This document shows, in pieces, positions 1 through 8,523 of a stretch of DNA of 64,000 bases. Every line of letters begins with the position of its first letter. Position 1 is the first letter of the stretch. This DNA is from Pontibacter sp. E15-1 (lineage in GTDB: Bacteria; Bacteroidota; Bacteroidia; Cytophagales; Hymenobacteraceae): assembly GCF_022601975.1 (NCBI RefSeq), contig NZ_JAKVIR010000007.1, positions 128,899 to 192,898 on the forward strand. The letters are read 5' to 3'. The position numbers and the translations under genes were made by a program. The notes beneath the pieces are model-generated. The model saw only the letters and a program-made list of their open reading frames with translations. It was not told where the DNA came from and searched no databases.

Positions 1-831
1 GGCGACAACGCCTACGTGGGCACCGGCTACGACGGCAAAAGCCGCCTGAAAGACTTCTGGCAGTATGATGCCGCCAAAGGAGCCTGGATCCGGAAGGCCG
101 AGTTTCCGGGCGCGGCACGCAGCGCGGCGGTCAGCTTTTCGGCGAACGGCAAAGGCTACGTGGGCACCGGGTATGACGGGGTGAACTACCTGCGCGATTT
201 CTGGGAGTATGACCCGGAGGCCAACACCTGGACCCAGATCGCGGATTTCCCGGCCTCTGCCCGCTACGGTGCGCTGGCCCTCTCGCTCAACGACAAAGGC
301 TATGTGGGCGCTGGGTATGACGGCAATTACCAGAAAGACTTCTGGCAATATGACCCCGCCTCCGGGGTATGGACGGAAAAGGTTGGCCTGGGTGGCGCCA
401 AGCGCGTGAACGCCTTCGCCTTCGCCCTGAACGGCAAGGGCTATGTGGGTGGTGGCCTGAACAACGGCCTGTACGAGTCTGATTTCCTGGAGTACGACCC
501 GGAGTTGGATACTTGGAAGCGTCTGAAAAGCCTCACCGACGATGACCGCGAGGACGAGGACTACCCAAGCTCCCGCACAACCGCCATATCCTTCATCCTG
601 AACGGCAGAGCCTATTTAGTGGGCGGCAGCAACGGTGCGGCGCTGTCGGAGGTATGGGAGTATGATGCCGCCAGCGACGTATGGACAGCGAAAAGCCTGT
701 TTGAGGGAAGTGCCAGGGAAGGGGCCGTGGGCTTCGCGATCGGCAACTACGGCTACATGGCCACCGGCAACAACGGCACCTACCGCTTCGACGACCTCTG
801 GCAGTTCGACCCGACAACGTATGATGAGTAA
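1..831 (+). CDS. Kelch-repeat / galactose-oxidase-like beta-propeller protein (5' end cut by window)
   Basis: The frame is open to the left edge, so the N-terminus lies outside the window; the stop is TAA at 829-831. The visible 276 residues hold about six kelch blades of about 47 residues, each with a GKGYVGxGYDG strand, a DFWxYDP segment and a W after NT/GV. Blade five carries an acidic insertion (DDDREDEDY). Kelch propellers of this kind in Bacteroidota are usually secreted or surface proteins; the signal peptide would be upstream and cannot be seen. No catalytic residues are recognisable. A hairpin terminator follows, so this gene is separate from the two-component pair downstream. Confidence 0.85.
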   Translation, partial: GDNAYVGTGYDGKSRLKDFWQYDAAKGAWIRKAEFPGAARSAAVSFSANGKGYVGTGYDGVNYLRDFWEYDPEANTWTQIADFPASARYGALALSLNDKGYVGAGYDGNYQKDFWQYDPASGVWTEKVGLGGAKRVNAFAFALNGKGYVGGGLNNGLYESDFLEYDPELDTWKRLKSLTDDDREDEDYPSSRTTAISFILNGRAYLVGGSNGAALSEVWEYDAASDVWTAKSLFEGSAREGAVGFAIGNYGYMATGNNGTYRFDDLWQFDPTTYDE

Positions 832-881
832 CCGCGCAAGGGGTATAAAACAGCTGTTTCCCTAAGCTGCATCACCTGCCC

Positions 882-910
882 GAAAAGCCTGACCACGTGT
901 TAGGCTTTTC
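882..910 (+). terminator. Hairpin terminator after the kelch gene
   Basis: GAAAAGCCT (882-890) pairs with AGGCTTTTC (902-910) around an 11-nt loop. The right arm ends in a T-rich stretch, giving a plausible intrinsic terminator 51 bp after the stop codon. Confidence 0.6.
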
Positions 911-1079
911 TTCATATCTTTAGGCAAGCAAGACACGCGGATTTATACCTCTTCTGAAAGGGAGAGATGATACTGAAATTTGCAGCCCTGCTCGCGCTGA
1001 TGTCCTTTTTCGAGGTATAAAAGTACTGACTTGAAGGGTATAAGCGCGACACGCAGCGGCTGACAGGAAAGCGGAAAAC

Positions 1080-2162
1080 ATGGTGCAAAAGTCAAACAAC
1101 TACATAAAAGAGCTGCTGCTGGTGGCCTTGATCACGTCCGTTTTCTTCGGCGTTTTCAGCGCGTTGCCCATGTTGCTGTCTTCCTCCAACCCTTTTATGC
1201 CCCAGCCGCCGGGGCCGGGTGAAGCCATGCGGGCTATGCGGCCCCGGCCGCAAACAGACCCTATTATCCGTATCCTCGTTTCCGTGGTCCTGATGCTGAG
1301 TTTGTGGGTGATGAACATTTTCCTGTACGCCAGATTCACCGCCATGAAAGGCATCGAGAAAAAAAAGAACGTGCTGCGGTATGTGGCCAGTTACGTCCTG
1401 ATGTTCGTGGTGGTGTACCTTTATTATCTGGTGCTCAGGCAGATGTCCCTGAATCCGCAGTATGGCAGGGCCCTGTTCTTTCCGGTGGTCGCGGGGGTCA
1501 CAAACAACACTATTGTCGTGGTTTTGCTGGAGCTGGTGGTGCTGCAACGCGTTAAAGCGCAGGTGGTGCTGGAGAACGCGCAGCTGAAGATGAACAGCAT
1601 CCAGGCGCAGCACCAGCACCTGAAGCACCAGCTGCAGCCGCACTTCCTGTTCAACTCCCTCAATACCCTGAAAACGCTGATTAAACGGAGGCCGCTGGAG
1701 GCCGAGGATTACCTGGTGCGCCTGTCGGAGTTTCTACGGGCCTCGCTCACCTCGGATGGCAAAGACACGGTGCTGCTTCGGGACGAAATGAAGCTGTGTA
1801 CAGACTATCTGGAGATGCAGAAAGTGCGCTTCAAAGACGCTTTCCGGTATGAGGTCGTGCTTCCGGAACCGCTGATGGAGGCCGCCTTTCTGCCGGTTTT
1901 CTCGTTGCAGCTGCTGGCCGAGAACGCCATCAAGCACAATGGCTTTACCAGCGAGGATCCGCTTCAGATACACATTGGCTATCAGGAGGATGGCTATCTG
2001 GTGGTGCGAAACAATAAAATGGCCATCAGCGTGCGGGAGCCGTCGTCCGGCATTGGCCTGAAAAACCTGAGAGAGCGTTACCATGCCCTCACGGAGAAAG
2101 CCATTGTAATTGATGATGACCTGGATTATTTTACCGTTAAACTGCCCATCCTAAGCAAGTGA
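1080..2162 (+). CDS. LytS-type sensor histidine kinase (His_kinase family), membrane
   Basis: This is a 360-residue inner-membrane kinase. About four hydrophobic segments occupy residues 10-165. The first periplasmic loop (about 35-60) is rich in Pro, Met, Gly and Arg. The phospho-acceptor box has the family form QLQPHFLFNSLN with His188, followed by the GHKL ATPase with N-box LLAENAIKHN and a G-box near GIGLKNLRERY. It starts at ATG 1080, and its TGA overlaps the GTG start of the response regulator by 4 bp (GTGA), so translation is probably coupled. It likely phosphorylates the LytTR regulator next to it. The signal is unknown; see the finding on Met/Pro/Gly-rich segments. Confidence 0.9.
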   Translation: MVQKSNNYIKELLLVALITSVFFGVFSALPMLLSSSNPFMPQPPGPGEAMRAMRPRPQTDPIIRILVSVVLMLSLWVMNIFLYARFTAMKGIEKKKNVLRYVASYVLMFVVVYLYYLVLRQMSLNPQYGRALFFPVVAGVTNNTIVVVLLELVVLQRVKAQVVLENAQLKMNSIQAQHQHLKHQLQPHFLFNSLNTLKTLIKRRPLEAEDYLVRLSEFLRASLTSDGKDTVLLRDEMKLCTDYLEMQKVRFKDAFRYEVVLPEPLMEAAFLPVFSLQLLAENAIKHNGFTSEDPLQIHIGYQEDGYLVVRNNKMAISVREPSSGIGLKNLRERYHALTEKAIVIDDDLDYFTVKLPILSK

Positions 2163-2920
2163 GAATAGTAATTATAGAAGACGAACCACTGATGGCAGAA
2201 GACCTGGCGGAAACGCTGCAACAGGTGGATGCCGCTGTCGAGATAGAAGCCGTTTTGCCTTCGGTAAAAAAAGCGGTGGCCTACTTTCAGGAGCACGACC
2301 CCCCGGACCTGATTTTCTCGGACATACAGCTGGGCGATGGCCTGAGTTTCGAGATTTTCAAGGCAGTGCAGCTAGCGACGCCGGTGGTGTTCTGCACCGC
2401 CTACGACGCCTATGCACTGGATGCCTTCAGAGCCAACGGCATCGACTACATCCTGAAGCCTTTCTCGTCTGCCTCCATCAGCGCCACGCTGCAAAAGTAC
2501 AAGAGCCTGCAGCAGAACCTCTCCAAGCCTGATGCTTCCCTCCAGAACATCCTGCAACTGTTCGAGCACAAACTCACGCAGAAGCGCAGTTCCCTGCTGG
2601 TATACCAACGCGACAAAATTATGCCGCTTCCGGTGGCTGACATTGCGCTCAGTTACGTGGAAAACCAGCTGACGCGCGTGGTATGCTTTGATGGCAAGAG
2701 CTATGGGGTAAACAATACCCTGGACGAGTTGGAAACCATGCTGGCGCCCCAGTTTTTCCGAGCCAACCGGCAGTATCTGGTGAGCCATAGGGCCGTGAAA
2801 GAAGCGTCTCATTATTTTGGGCGCAAGCTGCACGTGGCCCTCACCATTACCTTCCCTGACGATGTGATTGTGAGCAAGGCCAAAAGCGCGAAATTCCTGG
2901 AGTGGCTGGCTAGTCAGTAA
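2159..2920 (+). CDS. LytTR-type response regulator
   Basis: The 253-residue protein has an N-terminal receiver domain (residues 1-120) with the acidic pair E7/D8, phospho-acceptor Asp55 in LIFSDIQL and the conserved lysine in YILKPF. A C-terminal LytTR DNA-binding domain spans about 145-253 (FRANRQYLVSHRAV segment). The start is GTG at 2159, overlapping the kinase stop; no better ATG is available. It is the cognate partner of the upstream kinase and plausibly controls the receptor gene 190 bp downstream, but no repeat pair typical of LytTR operators was confirmed. Confidence 0.9.
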   Translation: MRIVIIEDEPLMAEDLAETLQQVDAAVEIEAVLPSVKKAVAYFQEHDPPDLIFSDIQLGDGLSFEIFKAVQLATPVVFCTAYDAYALDAFRANGIDYILKPFSSASISATLQKYKSLQQNLSKPDASLQNILQLFEHKLTQKRSSLLVYQRDKIMPLPVADIALSYVENQLTRVVCFDGKSYGVNNTLDELETMLAPQFFRANRQYLVSHRAVKEASHYFGRKLHVALTITFPDDVIVSKAKSAKFLEWLASQ

Positions 2921-3112
2921 GGCGGTTTGCGCCAGGGCGGGTATGGTATAAACTGCTTTCTGTGTGATGCTTAGCATGCGATAGGGACTTTCCTGTCCGC
3001 TTCAAGTGCCACTTTGTCCGCTTCGCTTTCCTTTCGCTGGTAACACTTCCCAAAAGCAGGCACCTTTACACCACAAGCTGCGACACATGCAGCTGCTGTA
3101 GTGAAAGATGCC

Positions 3113-5914
3113 ATGAAAAAGATACTGCTCCTCCTATTCGCCGTTTGCACCGTTTCGCAGGTGCTTGCCCAGGGCGTAAACGTTTTCGGAACGGTGCAAA
3201 GCGCCACCGACAAGGCCGCACTGCCCGGTGCCCGCGTGGAACTGACGCGCATCACCTATAATTCCAAAACCGGCCTGTCTGCAGACGCCAACGGAAACTT
3301 CAAGTTCGAGGGCGTGGTGCCGGGCATGTATACCCTCGAGATCAGCTACCTGGGCTTTTCGCAGCTTGTTAAAAGTGTGCTGGTGAAGCAGGACTTTGTA
3401 AACCTGGGCAACCTGGAAATGGAGGAGAGCAGCACCGCCATCCGGGAGGTGCAGGTGGTGGGCCACGTGCCGTTGGGCGAGCAGAAAGGAGACACGACCT
3501 CTTACAACGCAGGGGCGTTTAAGACGGCCCCCGACGCCAGCGCAGAAGACCTCGTGCAGAAGATGCCGGGCGTCACCATCCAAGACGGCACCATACAGGC
3601 GCAGGGCCAGGACGTGAAGCAGGTGCTGGTGGACGGAAAGCGCTTTTTTGAGGGCGACCCGAGCACGGCCCTGCGCAACCTGCCCGCCGATATCATCGCG
3701 AGCATCGAGATTTTTGACAAAAAGAGCGATCAAGCAGAGCTTACGGGCGTGAGTGACGGGAATGAGGCCAAAACCATCAACATCGTGACAAAGCCAGGGA
3801 GCAAGAACGGGGTTTTCGGGAAGGCCTCGGCAGGGTATGGCACCGACAACCGCTATATGCTGGGCGCCAGCCTCAACTATTTCCAGGGAGATCGCCGCAT
3901 TACCTTCACCGGAATCACCAACAACATCAACATGCTCGATTTCTCGATCGGTGAGACGCCGGGCGGGGGGATGCGGGGACGTCGTCCGCCAATGGACGGG
4001 GGCACCACCAGCGGCCTGATCGCTACCAACACCTTCGGGCTGAACTATTCGGATACCTGGGGCGATAAAGTGGACGTGTCCGGTAACTACAAGTTTACGC
4101 AGCGCGACATCCAGAACAACCAGTCGCGGGTGCAGCAATACATCCTGCCGGCAGACTCCGGGAGGGTATACACCGAGGACAACCTGAGCAACACCAACAC
4201 CATGAACCACAGCTTTAACCTCCGCCTCGACTATGCCATCAACGAAAACAACCGCCTGCTGTATACCCCCAGCCTGCGGGTGGAGCAGCAGCAAGTGAGC
4301 CAGGAGCTAACCGCCGTTACGGCCAATGACAACGGAGCCATCAATGAGACGCAGAACAGCACAGCCTCCGACAACACCAGCTATACGTTTGAGAACAACC
4401 TGTTATTCAGCCATAAATTCGGTCTGCCGGGCCGCACTTTTTCCACTAGCCTGAAAACCAGTATGAGCGCCTTTGACGGCGAGAGCACCTTGCAGGCAAA
4501 CACAGTGTACGCCACCGATGCCGCCAACCCCCTGGTGCAGGACCAGCAGCTGGCACTGGAGAGAACCGGGCTTGAATGGGAAGGAGAGGTGGCCTATACC
4601 GAGCCGGTTGGCCAGCAGGGCCAGTTGCAACTGCAGTATACCATCGGCAACCAGTGGAACACATCGGACAGGAGTACTTTTGGATTGACGGAGCAGGGCT
4701 ATACCCGACTGGACACCGCGCAGACCAACAGCTTCGGGAGCGACTACCTGACGCAGCGCTTCCGAACAGGATACCAGCACACCACCGATAAGCTGCGGCT
4801 AAGTGTGGGGGCCGGATACCAGGTGGCCGCCTTGCAAAGCGAGCAGACGTTTCCGGAAGCGAGCAGCCTTGAGCGCGATTTTGCCGCCATACTGCCCGAT
4901 GCGCAGCTGCGTTACAAGCTGACTGATACCCGGAACATCGACTTCAGATACAATACCAGCCTGAACCCGCCCAACGTGCTGCAGTTGCAGGAGGTAGTGG
5001 ATTATACCAACCCGTTGCAGCTGACGCAAGGAAACGCCGCCTTGCAGCCAAGCTACCAGCACAGCTTCAGGGGAGGCCTGCGCGATTTTAACCACGAGGC
5101 CAACCAGGTGTTTTTTGTGGGATTGTTCGGAAACGTGACCCAGAACTACATCGGCAACAGCATCACGCGGGCCGAGGGGGAGGAAGTTGCCTTAGCAGAC
5201 GGGCAGGTGCTGGCAGAGGGGCAGCAGCTTGTGCAGCCCGTGAACCTGGATGGCTACTGGAACCTGCGCACGTTTGTGCACTACGGCCAGCCGATTAATT
5301 TCCTCAGCTCGAATATAGGGGTGCGCGGCTCGCTGGGCTATACCCGGACGCCGGGGCTGAGCAACGGAGCGCTGAGCTACGTTTCATCGCCCAATGCCGG
5401 GTTGGGGCTTACGCTGAGCAGCAATATCAGCGAGAATGTCGACTTCACGCTCTCCACAAACTCAACCTATAACCTGGTGCACAACTCGCTGCAGCCGGAG
5501 TTCAACAGCAATTACTTCAACCAGAACACCAACCTGAAACTCAGTTATACCTTCTGGAAGGGCCTGGTATACCGCACCGAGCTGAACCAACAATCCTACG
5601 CTGGTTTGTCTGATGCCTACGACAGCAATTACCTGCTCTGGAACATGAGCCTGAGCAAAAAGCTGTTCAAAAACCAGCAGGCCGAGATAAGCCTGAGCGT
5701 GAACGACCTGCTGCAGCAGAACGTGAGCCTGCAGCGAAACCTGGCGGCGCAGTATGTCGAGGATGTGCAGTCGAGCGCGTTGCAGCGTTTTTTCATGCTC
5801 ACCTTCACCTACAACCTACGCAATTTCGGCAGCGGAGATGCGCCACGGCAGGAGCGGGGCTTCCCCGACGGACCGCCGCCGGGCGGTATGCCAGGGCCGA
5901 TGCCGCAAGGGTAG
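3113..5914 (+). CDS. TonB-dependent-receptor-like outer-membrane beta-barrel protein
   Basis: The 933-residue protein starts at ATG 3113, which gives a clean signal peptide (MKKILLLLFAVCTVSQVLAQ); an in-frame GTG at 3101 is less likely. A carboxypeptidase-regulatory-like domain (residues about 22-100, GARVELTRITY...FKFEGVVPG) is followed by a plug-like region (LVQKMPGVTIQDG) and a long beta-barrel of the outer-membrane beta-barrel protein family. A Gly/Arg/Met/Pro-rich insert lies near residue 285 (GGGMRGRRPPMDGG), and the protein ends in a Pro/Gly/Met tail (PPPGGMPGPMPQG). It lies directly after the LytS/LytTR pair and before a Spy-like protein. The substrate is unknown. Confidence 0.85.
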   Translation: MKKILLLLFAVCTVSQVLAQGVNVFGTVQSATDKAALPGARVELTRITYNSKTGLSADANGNFKFEGVVPGMYTLEISYLGFSQLVKSVLVKQDFVNLGNLEMEESSTAIREVQVVGHVPLGEQKGDTTSYNAGAFKTAPDASAEDLVQKMPGVTIQDGTIQAQGQDVKQVLVDGKRFFEGDPSTALRNLPADIIASIEIFDKKSDQAELTGVSDGNEAKTINIVTKPGSKNGVFGKASAGYGTDNRYMLGASLNYFQGDRRITFTGITNNINMLDFSIGETPGGGMRGRRPPMDGGTTSGLIATNTFGLNYSDTWGDKVDVSGNYKFTQRDIQNNQSRVQQYILPADSGRVYTEDNLSNTNTMNHSFNLRLDYAINENNRLLYTPSLRVEQQQVSQELTAVTANDNGAINETQNSTASDNTSYTFENNLLFSHKFGLPGRTFSTSLKTSMSAFDGESTLQANTVYATDAANPLVQDQQLALERTGLEWEGEVAYTEPVGQQGQLQLQYTIGNQWNTSDRSTFGLTEQGYTRLDTAQTNSFGSDYLTQRFRTGYQHTTDKLRLSVGAGYQVAALQSEQTFPEASSLERDFAAILPDAQLRYKLTDTRNIDFRYNTSLNPPNVLQLQEVVDYTNPLQLTQGNAALQPSYQHSFRGGLRDFNHEANQVFFVGLFGNVTQNYIGNSITRAEGEEVALADGQVLAEGQQLVQPVNLDGYWNLRTFVHYGQPINFLSSNIGVRGSLGYTRTPGLSNGALSYVSSPNAGLGLTLSSNISENVDFTLSTNSTYNLVHNSLQPEFNSNYFNQNTNLKLSYTFWKGLVYRTELNQQSYAGLSDAYDSNYLLWNMSLSKKLFKNQQAEISLSVNDLLQQNVSLQRNLAAQYVEDVQSSALQRFFMLTFTYNLRNFGSGDAPRQERGFPDGPPPGGMPGPMPQG

Positions 5915-6055
5915 CACGTTGTTAGTTTCCGGCCCATACCCTCGCGCTGGCTTAGGGACTCATGGCCGAGGCAGTATAGCAGGGCAGGGGAACAGCAAAC
6001 TTGATTTTTAAACAACACCCAGATATTTTTTACTTAACCATAAACTGAAAGAAAA

Positions 6056-6439
6056 ATGAAAAAAGTGATTTTAGCGGCAGCTGTGATGCTGTCAGTACTC
6101 GGAACGAGCGTGGCGCAACAAGGGCCGCGCGACCAGAAAGACATACCGGTAGAGCAGCGCGTGGAGAAGACGACTGCCAAGCTGAAAGAGACGGTTACGC
6201 TGTCTGAAGACCAGTGGAGCAGCCTCAGCGCCATCTACACCAAGCACTTCAACGAGATGGACGCGCTTCGCCAGCAAGGCAGCGAGCGGCCTGACCGGGA
6301 GCAAATGCAGGCGCTGCAAGCCAGCAGAAACGCCGAGATCAAGGCCCTGGTTGGGGAGGAAAACCTCAAGAAGATCCAGGAGGCTGAGAAGGGTATGGGC
6401 GGCCCCGGAAAACGTGGCGGTAAGCGGGGAAGTAAATAA
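6056..6439 (+). CDS. Small secreted Spy/DUF4890-like periplasmic protein
   Basis: The 127-residue protein has a signal peptide (MKKVILAAAVMLSVLGTSVAQ). The mature part is helical and highly charged, with a TLSEDQW...IYTKHF segment that resembles the LTxxQ repeats of Spy-like chaperones, and it ends in a Gly/Arg/Lys-rich tail (GGPGKRGGKRGSK). The start ATG at 6056 follows an A-rich leader. It lies 141 bp after the receptor gene on the same strand. Function is inferred by resemblance only; Spy/CpxP-like proteins buffer misfolded or metal-stressed periplasmic proteins. Confidence 0.7.
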   Translation: MKKVILAAAVMLSVLGTSVAQQGPRDQKDIPVEQRVEKTTAKLKETVTLSEDQWSSLSAIYTKHFNEMDALRQQGSERPDREQMQALQASRNAEIKALVGEENLKKIQEAEKGMGGPGKRGGKRGSK

Positions 6440-6459
6440 GCCCTGAATAGAGAAGGATG

Positions 6460-6515
6460 ATTGCAGGGAGGTTGCAGCGATAAAACTTGCTGCTGCTTCC
6501 CTGCAATTCCTTTTT
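6460..6515 (+). terminator. Stem-loop terminator after the Spy-like gene
   Basis: ATTGCAGGGA (6460-6469) pairs with TCCCTGCAAT (6498-6507), with a run of T at 6510-6514 immediately after. Confidence 0.55.
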
Positions 6516-6592
6516 GCTGCAACAGCAAACAAAGCGTTATAGCTATTCTTATACCACTATCAATTGAAGAGCGCATACAGCCCTGCCTTACT

Positions 6593-6633
6593 AGTAGTGC
6601 AATTCCCCTCTTGGGAGGGGTAGGGGTGGGTTA
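6593..6633. repeat. Dispersed 41-bp repeat (copy 1), intact
   Basis: The stretch reads AGTAGTGC then AATTCCCCTCTTGGGAGGGG then TAGGGGTGGGTTA. A second copy lies at 63654-63860, where it is split by a MITE-like insertion; with the insertion and one target copy removed the two agree at about 37 of 41 positions. The centre (CCCCTCTTGGGAGGGG) is a near-palindrome. Confidence 0.7.
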
Positions 6634-7130
6634 TTCTGCACTTCCACAGGCGCAGAAGCTATTTGATAGCAGTATAATTTGCGATTATCTGCTCTGACTA
6701 AATCCACCCCTTCCAGGAACAAGGCGGTCTCGGTCTAGTTAAATTTATACCTATCGCGCAGGTAAAATGCGGTCCTTTGGCCCAGTCGAGTATCAGACTT
6801 GACGTTATTGCAAGACACCCCGAAAGCTTTCGGGGCGCCATACACGAGAATGAAACAGCCCTGTTCCTGGCAGGGATGGATAAATCAGGATTAAATCACT
6901 ATCTCATGATGATATACCACAGAAATATATCCAAGCGTTGGCTGGCCTACCACCTCACTATGGCAGCCCTGATTATCGCCAATGTGTATATACTCATACA
7001 CTAAAGCAGCTGGAATTGGGAAGATGTGCCCGATCAAAAAAACCGCTAAACTTGCAAGTGACACGAAGAGGCAACATGCTGATGGTATAAAACCTACTCA
7101 GTTTTCAGCTGAAGCAGCTGCCTCAAAACA
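6634..7130. other. Intergenic stretch without a convincing gene
   Basis: It holds an 18-bp perfect palindrome CCCCGAAAGCTTTCGGGG at 6818-6835. A short open frame from ATG 6879 to 7004 (+) would give 41 residues ending in one hydrophobic helix (LAYHLTMAALIIANVYILIH). It could be a small membrane protein, but no ribosome site or homology supports it (about 20% likely). Confidence 0.3.
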
Positions 7131-7808
7131 TTAGTTGATTTGCTTGCGGAAGCCGCTCTGGCCGCCGCGTTTCCCTTTGTTGCCGCCGGTGCTGCGACTC
7201 CGGAATCCGCTGTTGCTGCCTTTCGAGCCGCCGCCCTGCGCAGCAATGGCTTTGAGCTGGGTCACTTCCTCGGGTGTCAGCTCGCGGTACTCGCCGGGTT
7301 GCAGCTTGCCCAGGCTGATCGGGCCGATGGCCGGGCGGATGAGGCGCAGTGTGGGGAAGCCCACGGCGGCCGTCATGCGGCGCACCTGGCGGTTCATACC
7401 CTGCGAAATCTTGATTTCCATCCAGGCCGTCGGGATGCTCTGCCGGAAACGGATCGGGGTGGAGCGTTCCCATACCTGCGGTTCCTCTTCCAGCACCTGC
7501 ACCTTGGCCGGGGAGGTTTTCGTCTCCTTTATCCGCACGCCTAGGCGCAGCCGCGTCAGGGCTTCATCCGAGGGGATGCCCTCCACCTGGGCCAGATAGG
7601 TTTTTTCTACTTTAAACTGGGGGTCGGAGAGGCGGTGCTGCAGCGTCTTGTCGTCGGTGAGCAGCACAAGGCCCTCGCTGTCGTAGTCGAGGCGGCCGAC
7701 GGGGTAGATGTTGGGGATGTCCACGAAGTCTTTCAGGGTGGCGCGGCCCGCCTCGTCGGTAAACTGCGTCAGGACTTCGAAGGGCTTGTTGAGGATGTAG
7801 TATTTCAA
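7131..7808 (-). CDS. rRNA pseudouridine synthase, RsuA/RluE family
   Basis: It converts a specific uridine in ribosomal RNA to pseudouridine. The start is taken as TTG at 7808-7806, giving KYYILNKPFEVLTQFTDE, the usual RluE N-terminus; longer frames reach back into the neighbouring acetyltransferase gene and add unrelated residues. The catalytic aspartate lies in YPVGRLDYDSEGLVLLT, and GMNRQVRRMTAAVG is the RNA-binding loop of the family. The length (225 residues) fits a catalytic core without an S4 domain. The C-terminus is a low-complexity Gly/Ser/Arg/Lys tail (from about residue 195), probably RNA-binding. It begins 25 bp after the GNAT stop on the same strand, so the two may form an operon. 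Confidence 0.85.
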   Translation of the reverse strand: MKYYILNKPFEVLTQFTDEAGRATLKDFVDIPNIYPVGRLDYDSEGLVLLTDDKTLQHRLSDPQFKVEKTYLAQVEGIPSDEALTRLRLGVRIKETKTSPAKVQVLEEEPQVWERSTPIRFRQSIPTAWMEIKISQGMNRQVRRMTAAVGFPTLRLIRPAIGPISLGKLQPGEYRELTPEEVTQLKAIAAQGGGSKGSNSGFRSRSTGGNKGKRGGQSGFRKQIN

Positions 7809-7833
7809 AGGAGTAAGTATTTGAGATTTAGAA

Positions 7834-8436
7834 TTATGAATCGGGTTGCGCCTGGTGCTGTACCCTGGCGGCCTGGCGCTCCTCAAACTCGGGGCGCAGC
7901 AGCGCGAACAGCAGGGAGTCTTCCAACACACCGTTTACCATGTAATGATTCCGTAGCAGGCCCTCTTTACTGAAATTATAGCGTTTGAGCAATTGCAGCG
8001 AGGGCACGTTTTTGGGCGAGGCCAGCGCCTCCACCCGGTACAGGTCCATCTTCCCGAACCCGTAGGCGAGCACGGCCTGAAGCGCCTCTGTCATCAGCCC
8101 TTTGTTTTTATGGGCCGCGCTGGTGATGGTATACCCGACCTCAGCCCGCTTGTGCGTGGGCACCCAGGTATGGAAGTCGCAACGGCCAATTACCCGCAGG
8201 TCCGTTTTGTCCAGCAGATGAAAGTTTCGGAAGGAGGTATAATAGGTGGTCATACCATCCTCAAAGCGTCTTTTGGCTTCACGGAACTCTGTTACGGAGG
8301 CAAGGCCCAGGTACTTCTTGATCTCCCGGTCGCTGGCCGATTGGAAGAGCTGGGTATAGCTTTCCGGGGTCAGCTCCCGCAGGAAGAGCCGCTCCGTTTC
8401 CAGCAGGGTGGGGGCAAGCAGGGTTGTCATCAGCAT
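7834..8436 (-). CDS. GNAT N-acetyltransferase, RimJ/RimL-like
   Basis: The 200-residue protein has the RimJ/RimL fold signature: an N-terminal LETERLFLREL strand, a central VGYTIT strand followed by the acetyl-CoA loop KNKGLMTEAL, and a C-terminal ASPKNVPSLQLLKRYNF segment. Members acetylate N-terminal amines of ribosomal proteins or small molecules; the substrate here cannot be told. ATGs at 8436 and 8430 are both possible. It is upstream of the pseudouridine synthase on the same strand. Confidence 0.85.
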   Translation of the reverse strand: MLMTTLLAPTLLETERLFLRELTPESYTQLFQSASDREIKKYLGLASVTEFREAKRRFEDGMTTYYTSFRNFHLLDKTDLRVIGRCDFHTWVPTHKRAEVGYTITSAAHKNKGLMTEALQAVLAYGFGKMDLYRVEALASPKNVPSLQLLKRYNFSKEGLLRNHYMVNGVLEDSLLFALLRPEFEERQAARVQHQAQPDS

Positions 8437-8523
8437 GTATACAAAGGGCTTCTCATATGGTTTATACCTCTCCTATCAGCGTCCGTGGCGTTTTGCGTGG
8501 CGGAGCTAGTTCCCGGCACAAAA

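Noticed and set aside
6777..7004. 75-residue plus-strand frame
   Set aside because: It starts ahead of a perfect palindrome and only the last 20 residues look like a membrane helix; too weak to call as a gene.
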